From: Codonopsis lanceolata
Taxonomy: Eukaryota; Streptophyta; Magnoliopsida; Asterales; Campanulaceae
Length of the DNA stretch: 64,000 nucleotides
Direction: 5' to 3'
NCBI GenBank assembly: GCA_013146195.2
Contig: CM028377.1
Coordinates: forward strand, 8,842,239-8,906,238
Within the stretch, counting starts at the first letter, position 1, and every line of letters starts with the position of its first letter. Below the pieces are notes generated by a model, which was not told the DNA's origin, searched no databases, and was given only the letters and a program-made list of their open reading frames with translations. A program made the translations under genes and the position numbers. Shown here piece by piece: positions 32,723 through 43,859 of the stretch.

Positions 32723-35711
32723 CTAATAGTCAAATGATGCTCTGCCTCTGCTAAAGCCACCTCCCCTGACTCGGGGGCCCATCGTGCCATCAGGTCTGCG
32801 TATCCGTCCCCTGCCCTCGGCGCGACTAGATCCTACGTCCGCATCGTCATCATCATCATCATTGCGGCGCTGATGCCGCATAGCGTCATTGCTCCGACAA
32901 GAAAAGTCATCCATCGACGCCGATAGAGTTTCCGATGCGACGAAGCCCCGCAAGAGTCTCTTGTATGTGGTCACTTTGACTGAAAAAAAAAAAGAAAGAG
33001 CATCGAAAAAAAAATAAAAAATAGAGGCGGCCAAAAAAAATAAATAAAGCATCAGAAATAAAAAAAGAGAAAAAAAAAAAGTGAGCATCGAGGGAGTGAT
33101 GAATATACCGTGCGGAACTTTGATCGAGGGCAGCGGTACTCCTCGAGAATCTCCACATCCGGAAGAACCTCTCGTACAAGCCTACCATCTCGCCGTATGG
33201 GAAGGATGAAAAGGCATCGTCAGGCATGGAAAACTCGAGCCGTGCATCCAAAACAGAATGAGAAGATCCAGCCCAAGCACCATCAACAGATGCACGTCTC
33301 CCAATCACAGGAGGAGGAGGAGGAGGAGGAGGAGGATGAAGCATCGTTCTCAAAAAGTCTTCATATGCTATGACCGGGAAGTCACTGGCAGGCATCTGAT
33401 ATTTGGCCAAGTAGCGAAGCCGATTTGGTATAAGGTCTGGGTCAATCACATTCGGAGGAGGTGGAGGAGGTGCCACCGGGGCGATCGAAAACGGAACATG
33501 CTGACGGTTGACCCGCTCACCCATGTACAAGGAATCGCACATGATCGATACCATCAAAATCCGGCAACGACTCAATAGCAGGGTAACCTCGATCGGCCCT
33601 ACCAGATTCCGCCAAGGGAACAAAGTCACAGAACCTGAGGTCGAGTTCGCCACTCTGTCCTGCAGTCCCAGTGACTCAATGTAATGGCCTAGGGTGTCCT
33701 TTTCTTTCCGATTCGCATTCACAAATTTGACCAAATAAGGAGGCCGGGCCAAGAACATCACAGCGCAGTGGACCTGGTACAAAGTCAAACACAGAGTAAG
33801 CCCACACCTGAAAAAAAAAACAGAGAGGTAAAAGTCAGCAAAAAAAAAAAGAAAAAAAATATGTGAAAAAATATATATATGTTGATAAAAGAAAAGAAAA
33901 AAAAATATACCTCCCAGGCAGGGGCAAAACCAGTCATAACCTTTGAGTCATTCCGACTCAGCCTATCCATGCAGAAATAAAGCTCAGCCAAACCCGCCTG
34001 CCCCCAGTCATAGTTAACCACATGGTCCAGGTTTCGAAGGCAGCCCAGCAAAGAGACCCTCAGGGTAGTGGATGCATTAGCAAAAAGAGAAGTCCCAAGA
34101 AAAAGAATAAAAATGTCCGGGCGACACGAGTCACAACAACGCTATCCTCAGGATCAACCTGCCCGGCATTCTCCAGAAGCCACTTCTTCACACTGGGAAT
34201 GGTCACCTCGTCTGTTGTTTTGTACTCAGGCACAAACCCCAAGAGATCCTCCACCTCGTCATGACGACCACGAAGGGTATAATCAGGTGCCAGAGTCTCC
34301 CCAATACTGGTGGAAATACCGGTAATAGCAGCAAAGTCGCAGGGAGTCATAGTGATCTCTCCCCAGCTGAGGTGAAAAGTGTGGGTGGTATCCCACCAGA
34401 AATTCCGCAGCACATCAAAGATGGTTCTATAACTGCGGAAGGGAGTAAAGGCCCGCATGAAATCTCCCAAGCCTGTCCCCTCCACTAGAAGCTGGGCTGC
34501 CAGAGGCATCGAATGGTATATATCAGATACTCTGGCACAAGTGGCTCTGGCTTTGTCCAAAACATTGCGTTCCTGAAAAAAAAAAAAAAAAAAAAAGAAA
34601 AGGGAAGAAAATAAAGGTAAGTCTCTCACAAACCCTTTCTCCTTACATATCTAATACATTAAATTTTTCAAAAACAAAAACAAAACAAAAGAAAAAAATA
34701 AATATGTATATTTTTGTACATTAAAAATTTGTCTTTGTACATAGAAATACATGTTATCATTTTAAGTATCATAATAATAATATACAAATATACTTTGCAC
34801 ATAAATATACATGTCAGCATAAAAAAGAAAAAAACAAACAAATGTATATATATACTTTGTATTTAAATATACATGTCACATTTTTCTTTTCACATTCATG
34901 TAAATAAATAACCATGCATTCACATAAAAAAAGGCATCACATATATATTCAACATCGCATTTGCATTAAATAAAGTAGTCCATGCATCCATAATTTGCAT
35001 TTATCATTTAATAAGCAGTATTGGGAATGCGCGAAAAAGAAAATAAAAATGTCATCTGCCATGGAAAAATAATATCTTCTGGGCATTTCTTATATCCCTA
35101 CATCATCATCATGCATAAAAAATAAATTCTGGTGCATAAAATATATCTGTTTTGTCTTGTATATATCCGAAAATGTATCTGAAAAATGTGTCCAGAAAAA
35201 TTTGCATTTCATTCCGAAAATTCCATCCTATGAATATATGTCATGTAAAAATATTTTTAGAGCTAAAACATGCATCATATAGCCTTAATTGCATTAACAT
35301 TATAAATCATGCATAGTAGGATCAAATAGTAACTACTAGTTCAATTTGGGCATCGCAAAAATAAATTGTCCAAATTTCATGCATTATTACTAAAATTGCA
35401 TCATTTTAACTCATAAATCACATGCATAAATATCATAAGCAGCATATATATATATTCCAAAAGTCCAAAACAGCACAGAAAATGAGCAGATCTGAAAAAT
35501 TAACCAAATGGGTGGAAGAAAGTTATACTTACATTGGGATCAGGAAGATTCGAGATATGTTTGTACCAATCTCGCACCAGATTGCCCAGTCATGTTTCGA
35601 ATAATAATAGCCAACATGGTTCCGAACCAAAGGAGGAAGTTCTTTCTTTTCCTCGCCAGATTCCGGGTCCATTGGTGCTTTTCCTTTCCTAGATCTAGAG
35701 GAAGAAGCCAT
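32723..35711 (-). pseudogene. Plant mobile domain (PMD, MAIN-like) gene, four exons, frameshifted
   Basis: PMD proteins include MAIN and MAIL1 of Arabidopsis, which act in gene silencing, and many transposon-borne relatives. Likely exons on the minus strand: 35711-35533 (MASSSRSRKGKAPM...), donor GTAAGT; 34572-33911 (polyT-CAG acceptor) with FWWDTTHTFHLSWGEITMTP and YDWGQAGLAELYF; 33807-33109 (VWAYSVFDF, ESLGLQDR, CDSLYMGERVNRQ, proline runs); and 32979-32723, ending in an Asp run and RGGGFSRGRASFDY. HTFHLxxGEITxTxxD is the PMD signature. One base seems lost near 34094, another shift lies early in exon 3, and the phases of exons 1 and 2 do not match cleanly. It is probably inactive now. Poly-Phe and poly-Pro tails of open frames are translated intron tracts or low-complexity linkers. 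Confidence 0.7.
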
Positions 35712-35920
35712 CTGCGCAGAAAAACAAAAATTTTGGCGGAAGAAAATTGAGAAAATGAGAGAAAATGAAAAAAAAAAAAAAAAAACTTACCTCGTCGGCT
35801 ATGGAAGGAACTGAAGCAGAAGCAGAGAAAAGGAAATGAAATTTCCTTTCTCCCGTAAGTGAAGAAGAAAGGGAGGAAAAAGTGAAACTTTCAATTTTGA
35901 AATAAAAAAAATGGTCCCTA

Positions 35921-36174
35921 AGAAAAGTCAGAAAACTCAGCGGCAAAGGTAAGTCCCTTTCAAAAAGTGAAACTTTCAAAAAGTGAAACTTTCTCCAAAT
36001 TTCAAAGCTACAAAGTGGTCCCTAAGACTTAACAAGAAGTTAACAAAATCAATTTTGTTAATCACATTCGATGGCCTTTCACCCAAGAAGCAAAGGAAAG
36101 CTCATGGCTCCAGCAAATCAGCTGCCAGACAAGCAGAAAAGTCAGAAAACTCAGCGGCAAAGGTAAGTCCCTTT
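35921..36174 (+). repeat. Direct repeat of 40 bp, 214 bp apart, ending in a splice-donor sequence
   Basis: Positions 35921-35960 and 36135-36174 are identical, from AGAAAAGTCAGAAAACTCAG to GGTAAGTCCCTT. Both contain GGCAAAG|GTAAGT. A neighbouring pair (AGTGAAACTTTC...GGTCCCTAAG) is also repeated. A plus-strand frame (35983-36183) reads KKQRKAHGSSKSAARQAEKS up to the second donor. The gene it belonged to is not recognised. Confidence 0.7.
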
Positions 36175-36269
36175 TCCTTTTGAAATAAAAAAAAATCAAT
36201 CAAAGAAAGAAAAAAAGAAAAAAGAAAAAAAGAATGGAAAACAAATTACATATACGCATAACGAAAGAT

Positions 36270-36499
36270 GACACTATTTAAGCATCGGCTCATTACGAGC
36301 CAGGACCATCTAACGAAGGAGGACGCCATTTGGGGACAGAGTCTGGAGGCATGTTAAGATGAGAAGCCATGTTTTGGAAGAATTGATCAGTCCACCCATA
36401 ATACTAGTTCTAGTCTGCCTGCATATGTTCAACTCGCTGTTGGACCACAGCTTGGTCCACCTACATCTCCACTATCTGAGTGGATAACTCCTCAAAAAG
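36270..36499 (-). pseudogene. Athila-like 3' ORF, C-terminal end
   Basis: On the minus strand, starting at the LTR border, it reads HPFEELSTQIVEM, then VDQAVVQQRVEHMQ, WTDQFFQNMASHLNMPPDSV and a stop near 36290. It continues the coding sequence broken at 38269. Two stops are present inside. The coiled-coil-like end fits the C-terminus of the 'putative plant transposon protein' ORF of Athila elements. Confidence 0.5.
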
Positions 36500-36504
36500 G
36501 ATGA

Positions 36505-38268
36505 TAAAGACACCCCAATTTCGTACCCCTGGTATGTGACATGACAAAAAATATCAAGACCTGTTAAAACATTAACAAATGTCAAGTTAAAGGGTCAAAA
36601 GTGCAAAAGGACAAAGCAAGATGCGCAAAAGGACAACTTGCAGGGACCAGAGTGTTCAAAAAGGACTATGTTTGAAAATTGGGCGTGGCTACCAAAGGAT
36701 TTGGGCATGGCGCCCAAATATGGAGGGGGTGGCGCCCAATTCCTTTTCTCTGTGCACTGTTCATCAAAAGTTTGTCGTAAAATGCAACAAATTTAGCGCA
36801 GTGTACACCCGGTTGATGCGTTTGAGAAGATCTTTAATTCCCGCGATGTCCCTGCTCTCTCCTATAAATAGCTCGGCTCGGCTCATTTCACACTGCATTC
36901 ATCCGTAAAGCTTCTCCGCTTCCGCTAACGTAACCGAGAATTAGAGAGCGGTGTGAGATAGTGAGAGATCACCTCCAAAGCCTCGAAACTCTGCCAAACT
37001 TCCTCCAAACACAAATCCAACCGGTAGAAGTGTACCTTAGCCCCCAGCCTAGGTATCCACCCTTTTCCCTGGCCCAAAAATCGTGGAAAGAGCGCTCGCT
37101 CGATTTAAAAGGCCAAATCGCTCAGAAATAAGCCGTTATTCTGCCCGATTTCAAGCCTACTTCCAGTCAAACAGACAACCAAAAACAAACAGTTACCCTG
37201 CCCCGATCCCGAGGCCGAAAAGTAACTTTCAGAGCAGTCACGCTGCCCAAATTCACACAACACACAACTTCAACAAAAAAAAAAAGACTCTCTCTCCCCC
37301 AGGGACAAAGCGAGCACACCATAGGCTGTCTGTAAGTTTTTATTTTTAAAAGTCTTACATTTGTTTATAATAGTATTATTTCCAGTCCGGCCCAATGTAG
37401 CCATATAAGCAGTTGTGCTACCTGGATTTAATTAGGAAATAGTACTAAATGTAGCCGTTATTATGGCAAAATGTTTTTAGATAGTATTTGTAATTATTTG
37501 CTTTATTTATTCATTAAAGTCTTTGTTTGTAATAGTATTATTTCCAATCCGTCCAATGTAAATATATAAGCGCTATGCCCGATTTAGTTAGGAAATAATA
37601 CTAAATGTAGTCCATTATGGCCAAATATTTTCAAGTATATTTGTGATTGTTTGTAAAAGAGACTTGCTGTAAGTCCGTAAATAATATAGATGTAATGGAT
37701 GTATTTGTAGGCGTTAATGCTTTATTTACCTGCTTAATAAATATAACAAAAAGCATACTTTAGCCAAAAACCGCTTTGAGACCGAAGGCGAGTTGGGTGC
37801 CTAGCACCTTCCCAACTCGTAACTTAGCCTCCGAACCCGTTTTCTTCATCTCTTTTTTTTTCTGGTTTTGCTTTATTTTTGCCTTAAAATAAAGATGGCG
37901 ACTCTAAAAACATTTTGGATCCAGTGGGGCCTCGCAACATCTTTCTTTGCACTTTCACGTTCTCCCCTAAACAAGGGAGGATGGGAATGGAAAGGTGATG
38001 TTTTCCTATATCCTGGTATCCCCTAAAAAAAGGATAACTTGACATAGAAAATCCAAAGCTCCCATATTGGATCAAAAATCCACTAAAGGCTACCGAGGCG
38101 CATTCCAACGCGCTATTCCGATAGCACTCCTCCCGCACTTTTGATTTCGTCCTCCCCTAGAAAAGGGAGGCTGGAACGGGGGCAGTGGATGTCACCGCAT
38201 CCGCACGGACGCGCACCCCTATCCAAGGGCGCGCGGGGCGCGGGAGCACCATTTCCCGGGAACCCACA
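36505..38268 (+). mobile_element. Solo LTR of the Tat-like family
   Basis: It reads TAAAGACACCCCAATTTCG (family start TGTAGACACCCC) to GGGAACCCACA, 1764 bp. Flanks are GATGA (36500-36504) and GATGC (38269-38273), a target duplication with one change. It is the same family as the LTRs at 41137 and 50932 but clearly diverged. A TATA box (TCCTATAAATAGC, 36863) and a leader confirm plus orientation. It splits the Athila-like 3' ORF. No interior is left, so it arose by recombination between two LTRs. Confidence 0.75.
36701..36869 (+). promoter_or_regulatory. U3 palindromes and TATA box of the solo LTR
   Basis: TTGGGCATGGCGCCCAA (36701-36717) and GGTGGCGCCCAA (36728-36739) lie about 125-160 bp upstream of CTATAAATAGC (36862). 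The identical 17-mer occurs near 32262. GGCGCC is a perfect 6-bp palindrome within a longer, nearly symmetric site. Confidence 0.45.
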
Positions 38269-38273
38269 GATGC

Positions 38274-39153
38274 ACATCATACTCCTCATCAACATCCTCA
38301 CCAATATCCTTAGGGTGACAGGCATAGGGTGCCTGTGTTCTATTAGCTACACCCTTTCGGGTGACATTAGGCATCATCCTTATTCTCTCTAAATCATAAG
38401 TCCATTGGACTCATGCGCTAGCACAGAGGCCAATGATAACACGGGGAAAGAAATACCCGTTGTTCGAGGTCTTATCAACCATGCCTCTAAGCTGTCGATT
38501 AATCAAATCAAAGATGTCAACAGTCCCCGTAGTCAAAATGGTGTAAATTAACACCGTCCTATTCCAAGTCACATCAGATTGATGTGTAATTGGCATTACC
38601 TTGGTACAAATAAATTTATAAATCCCTTTAACCTGAGCAGTTAGTCAAGACTCCCTAATGGAACGGGGACGACCACCTGTCTCCCCACGTCCTAAATTCC
38701 ACTCAGAACCAGGTACATCGATCATCTCGCTAACCGTGGACAAGGCAAGATTGTATGGCATGTAGGACTGGTAATCATCAGTCCGTAACACACGTAGGTC
38801 ATAATATTTTGTAATTTCCCCCACACTGAATTTCACATAAACCCCCCTCACCCACGACATGTCGGGGTCCTCCCTTATCACTCGTCCACTGTGAGCATAG
38901 AACTTACGGACGATGGGCACCACAGCTTGACAAGGAGGCTCACACAACTTCTCCCACCCATAAAGCCTAAAATATTTTGTCATCCTATAGCTAGCATAGT
39001 CAAAACCCCTCTCAGCCGAAATAGTTTTAGATTTAAAACCAGCGTAATAGATTTGAAAATTTTCAAGCTTTTGAAATGATCAATATTATAAACAGGGGCA
39101 GCAGAAGATGAAGTCTCACTGGCTTGGGTTTTGCTTTTCTTTCTAGGGGCCAT
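38274..39153 (-). pseudogene. Athila-like 3' ORF (putative plant transposon protein), main part
   Basis: The ATG at 39153 opens MAPRKKSKTQASETSSSAAP. After a shift the frame (38983-38645) has VVPIVRKFYAHSG, WVRGVYVKFSVGEITKYYDL. A third part (38596-38411) has MPITHQSDVTWNRTVLIYTI and GYFFPRVIIGLC. These are the conserved stretches of the 'putative plant transposon protein' domain (Pfam PF20167 as I recall), found after integrase in Athila elements. Its role is unknown; older literature calls the position env-like. The end is cut by the solo LTR. At least two frameshifts and one stop. Confidence 0.6.
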
Positions 39154-40045
39154 TTCTATAGGTTCTCACTCAAAAAACACTCCTCCCAAAATCAGAAAAT
39201 CCAAACAAAGCTTTTAAACAATTAACAAGTAAAATTACCCTAACTGATAAATTTTTTTATGCTCAAAAATCAAGATTTAGCAAGTAAAATGCACAATTAA
39301 GAGTAAAGGTTAGAAGATACTTTTCAAAGATGAAACTTTCCAAAGCTTGTTCGCCGGAAAAAATGGAAGTTTACCGGATATTGGAAGCCCAAAATCGCCC
39401 TTTTCTCGAAAATGAAATGGGGATGATGATTAATGGGTGTAATGGAGTTGGAATGATGTTGTAATGGATGGGGGTGGAGATTTTGGCTGAAATTTTAGAG
39501 AGGAGGAGAGAGTCTCCGTTTAGAGAGAGAAGGGAGTGAATAGTGATAGGGTTTAAGTTCACAACTACTGGATGTTTTTATATAGCGGAGGAAGGTGGTC
39601 GCTTAGCGATCGAGACTACGCGAGCACCAAGTCGAGATGAAAACCAATCCACGCACTGTAAAATGTGTGGTCGCTTAGTCCAAAGACTAAGCGAGCGCCC
39701 TTGTACTTTTTCAACTCAAGCCTTCAATCTTGCTGAACTTTTCAGATTATCCAAGATCATATCATCCTCGTTGCTTTTAATCTCTTTTCCTACACAAAAA
39801 CTACTTACAAAAAGACACTAAAAATAAAATTAATATTAGAAAGCATATAAATACAACATTAATGGAATTTTCCCCCCAAACTTGATTTATGCAATGATTA
39901 GAAAACATTTGAAAATCTCAAAAATCAAGCAAAGGTTCCAAATACATTTATTATACAAAAGCATAAAAAAAAATTAAAATAGATGGGTTGCTTCCCAACC
40001 AACCCTTTTGTTTAGCGTCCTTTGCTCGACGTCAGTCAAAACCAA
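39154..40045 (-). other. Spacer between integrase and the 3' ORF of the Athila-like element
   Basis: No protein motif. On the minus strand TTTGGGGGGAAAA at 39880-39868 matches the internal purine tract (AAGTTTGGGGG) that usually follows pol in Athila elements. Confidence 0.5.
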
Positions 40046-41136
40046 TTATTCTGGCTCAAACAGATCCATCAATTCAATTGTCCGCATGAGTGACAATCCT
40101 TCATGATATGGTTTGACTCGGTGTCCATTTACTTTGAATATTTCATTTGATTTGTAATCTTTTAATTCAACGGCACCATGGGGAATGACATTTATTATTT
40201 CAATTGGAACATACCATTTAGATCTGAGTTTTCCTGGAAAAAGTTTTAACCTAGAGTTAAACAGCAGAACTTTCATCCCATAATACAGGTCCTTAGGAAT
40301 AATCTTTTTATCATGAAATCTTAGTCTTTTCCATATAAATTTTCACACTTTCATACGATTCTAATTTGTGTTCTTCCAAGACATTAAGTTGGAGCATTCT
40401 CTTCTCACCAGCTAAGGTCAAATCCATGTTGAGAGCATTAATGGCCCAAAATGATCTATGTTCTAACTCAACAGGTAAATGACAAGCTTTCCCAAATAAA
40501 ATTTTGTATGGGCTCATACCAATTGGGGTCTTATAGGCTGTCCTATATGCCCTTAAAGCATCACGCAGCTTCATCGCCCAATCTTTTCTATTGGGTTGCA
40601 CAGTCTTCTCTAAGACTCCCTTAATTTGGCGATTACTTATCTCCACTTGAGTAGATGTCTGTGGATGGTAGGGAGTTGATAACTTATGTCACTACCCTAT
40701 ATTTCTTCAAATATGTGTTCACCAAACGGTTGGTGAAATGGGTACCTTGATCACTTATGATCACTGTAGGCATTTCATAGCTACTAAAAGCATCGCAAAG
40801 AAATTTGATTACTGTTTTAGCATCATTATTCCTAGTAGCCATTGCTTCTATCCATTTTAAAACATAATCGACTACTGCTAATATGTATTCAAAACCATGT
40901 GAAATGGGAAAAAGTCCCATAAAATGTATTCCCCAAATATCAAATACTTCTACAACTAAATTGCTTATTAGGGGCATCTCATTCCTCTTACTTATTCCTC
41001 CAGATCTTTGACATTTATCACAATTCTTACTAAACATGTAGGCATCCTTGAATAATGTAGGCCAATAAAGGCCTTATTGTAATACCTTTAGAGCAGTCTT
41101 TTCTCCACTAAAATGTCCTCCACAAGCAAAACCATG
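40046..41136 (-). pseudogene. pol: Athila-like integrase
   Basis: The integrase inserts element cDNA. Reading on from the split zinc finger: HFSGEKTALKVLQ, a stop, YWPTLFKDAY and CDKCQRSG (C-x2-C). The core has WGIHFMGLFPISHG, with His where the first catalytic Asp (DFMGPF) belongs, then VIISDQGTHFTN (second Asp intact) and MEISNRQIKGVLEKTV (catalytic Glu). GKACHLPVELEHRSFWAIN and NGHRVKPYHEG follow, ending DLFEPE. These phrases are the Athila type. Stops at 41071 and near 40680 and frameshifts break it. Its 5' part is continued at 52710. Confidence 0.85.
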
Positions 41137-42951
41137 TGTGAGGTTCCCGGGGTGCGACCCGCGCCCCGGGCGTCCTTGGATAGGGGTGCACGTACGTACG
41201 GATGCGGAACACCACTGCTCTCGTTCCACCCTCACTTGTTTAGGGGAAGATGAAATCAAAAGTTCGAGAGGAGTGTTGTCTATTTTAGCACGTTGGAATG
41301 TGCCTCGGTTGCCTTTAATGGATTTTGTATCCAATATGGAAACTTATGGTTTCCCGCATCAAGTTATCCCTTTTTTAGGGGATACCAGGATATGGGAATG
41401 CATTACCATTTCATTCCCATTTTCCCTTTTTTTAGGGGAAAACGGAAAAGTGCAAAAAAGGATATTGCGACGCCCCCACTATGGATTTTATAAAAATAGC
41501 CTTATGGCCAGTTCAGTTCACTATGGGAGCTTTGGGTTTCCCGCATCAATTTATCCCTTTTTTAGGGGATACCAGGATATGAGAATACATCACCCTTCCA
41601 TTCCCATTTCTCCCTTTTTTAGGGGAGAACGGGAAAGTGCAAAGAAAGAATGTTGTGAGGCCCCACTGGATCCGAAAATTTTAGAGTCGCCATCTTTATT
41701 TTAAGGCAAATAAAGCAAAACCAAAGAAAAGAAAAATAAACCAGAGAAAAAGAAAACGGGTTCGGAGGCTAAGTTACGAGTTAGGAAGGTGCTAGGCACC
41801 CAACTCGCCCTTTCGGTCTCAAAAGTGGTTTTTGGCTGAAGTATGCTTATTGTTATATTTATTTAGCAAATAAATAAAGTATTAAAAGATAGGAAATTAA
41901 AACAGATACATCCGTGGCTACATTATTTACGGACTTGCAGCCATTTCCTTACAATAATTACAGACATATTTAAGAATATTTGGCCATTATAACGGATATT
42001 TTACATACTATTCCCTATTCTAATCCGGGCAGCACAACGGCTTATATTGGCTACATTGTGCCGGATTTAAATAACAACTTTAAAATAAATAAATGGACAG
42101 AAAAGTAAATAAATAAAATAAATAACGCCCTTAAAGGCTTTACCTTTTAGAGCGGTGGTGTGCTCGTCCTTCGTGGGAGAGGAGTCTTTTTGTTGTTTGT
42201 TGTCTGATTGTTGTTTTGATTTGGGCAGAGTGACTGCTTATTTCAGAGACTTTGGGCTGGTCAACTCGGGCAGAGTGACAACTTATTTTGGTAGGTTTTG
42301 GCCTTTTTAGTTTGATGGAATAACGGCTTAGTTTTTTGGTTTTTCGGCTCGTTACTCGGATAGAGTAACGGCTTACTTTGGGATTTTTGGACCGGGGAAG
42401 TGTGGTGGATACCTAACAACTAGGCTAAGGATCACTTATAACCTATGGGTATTTATTTTGGCGGAGTTTGGACGGGGTTTGAAGACTTTAGAGGCTTCCA
42501 CTCACCTATCTCGCACCTCTCGTACTAATATTATAGTAGGAAACGAAGAGGCAGAACTTCGTTGCGATTTTTAATCGCGGAACTGAGCAGCTGAAATGAG
42601 GAGGCCGGGGCTTCTATTTATAGTTGAGAGGCAGGATCCCTCGGGAATTTTGAAGTTTGTTCATCCTGCATTGATCAGTTGTACCACGAGCATCAAGCCT
42701 TGTACCATTTCATCTCTGAGAGAGGCTACAGTGAATGGGCATGGTGCGGCCAAGGGATCCCTTAGTGCGGCACCATGAGCACTATTCCAGTTTGATTTTT
42801 TGCACTTTCACCCCCTGCAGTTCACTGTTTCGCGCATCCTGCTTTTCCTTTCGCATTTTTAACTCTTGTAACTTGACATTTGTTAAGTTTTGACAGTTCT
42901 TGATATTTTATGTCAGTCACATACCAGGGGTACGAAATTGGGGTGTCTACA
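41137..42951 (-). repeat. 3' LTR of the Tat-like element
   Basis: Plus strand TGTGAGGTTCCCGGGG...GGGGTGTCTACA, 1815 bp. On the minus strand it starts TGTAGACACCCC and has a TATA box at 42622-42615 (CTATAAATAG). Blocks with GGGGATACCAGGATATG occur twice near its 3' side. The open frames at 41138-41704 are translations of these LTR blocks, not genes. Confidence 0.85.
42740..42777. promoter_or_regulatory. Large U3 palindrome, 3' LTR
   Basis: Outer arms CATGGTGC / GCACCATG enclose AAGGGATCCCTT, a perfect 12-bp palindrome. It is about 115 bp upstream of the TATA box on the minus strand. The partner LTR has the same site at 52493 with a 16-bp perfect core. Confidence 0.6.
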
Positions 42952-42966
42952 GAGCCCCTCAACGAT
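42952..42966 (-). other. Polypurine tract of the Tat-like element
   Basis: The minus strand reads GTTGAGGGGCTC directly before TGTAGACACCCC. A G-rich purine stretch adjoining the 3' LTR is where plus-strand DNA synthesis is primed. It supports minus orientation. Confidence 0.6.
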
Positions 42967-43859
42967 GGAGTCTACGGGTAACCCAAGGCTTACTGAGTAG
43001 ACGAACATCGTTGATAAACAATAGACTCACCAATTTCGTTATTTAAGAACGGGAGAATGCAATTGGTAGCAGTTATAATGCACAGTTTATCATGCTATCC
43101 AAACTCCATAACCTAGACATTTTTAGTCGGTTATAAAAGGTTATTGTAGTTTTTAATCAGATATGAATTTAAAGTGCTCTGATGGTCGGACCTACTAATG
43201 TAGGTTGCCTACGTATTCCCCATTAAAGGAAATCAGACCAAACGTAGTCCAGGCCAAAAACCTAAATTACAACCAAGTGAGGATGGCAAGTTCTTCGGGT
43301 CCAGCCCGATCGAGAACACAACGGAAAAATATTTTTGTGTCTTTCGAAAAAGCCGTATCCAACAGTTGAGAACGACTGTCGAATACGGTATGAAGATTTG
43401 AATGTTTTTCTGCAACCACATTTCAACCGGTCAATACCTTGTCGTTGAAACAAGTTAAGAAGAATTTTCAAAGTTGTGTCTGACTGGTCGCTGCCTTGTT
43501 TCCAAACATAACCAGAAAACTTTCAAATATCCAGAAAACTGCACTCGACCGATAAAGATCCATTGTCGAGCACGGCAAAGCAAACTTTCTTCAACTATTT
43601 TCAAAAATTGTTTATTGAAATATTCATCTTTTTTTTTTTTGTATTTTTTTGAAATATTCAAATTTTTTTGTTTTTATTGTGATGGTCGTGCCTACCGAAA
43701 TAGGCTGCCTACGTATCCTTATCCAAGGAATCTGACCAACCGTAGTTCACCTCTACTGGGGATCGAGTGTTGTAATGCAGACAAGTGTTATGCGGAAAAA
43801 TAGTCATAATATCCATTACAACTTAGTGAAAAATAACGCATATCAAAATGCAGAACCCA
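42967..43859. other. Non-coding 3' region of the Tat-like element
   Basis: No protein. A block GATGGTCGGACCTACTAATG / GATGGTCGTGCCTACCGAAA with GCCTACGTATCC occurs at about 43180 and 43682, a diverged repeat 500 bp apart. Confidence 0.45.

Noticed and set aside
33838..34629. Poly-Phe-rich tails of open frames as membrane segments
   Set aside because: They are translated polypyrimidine tracts before intron acceptors of the PMD gene.
41138..41704. 188-codon frame in the Tat-like LTR as a protein gene
   Set aside because: It repeats itself (GFP...YPFFRGYQD), lies wholly inside the LTR and recurs broken in the other LTR copies.
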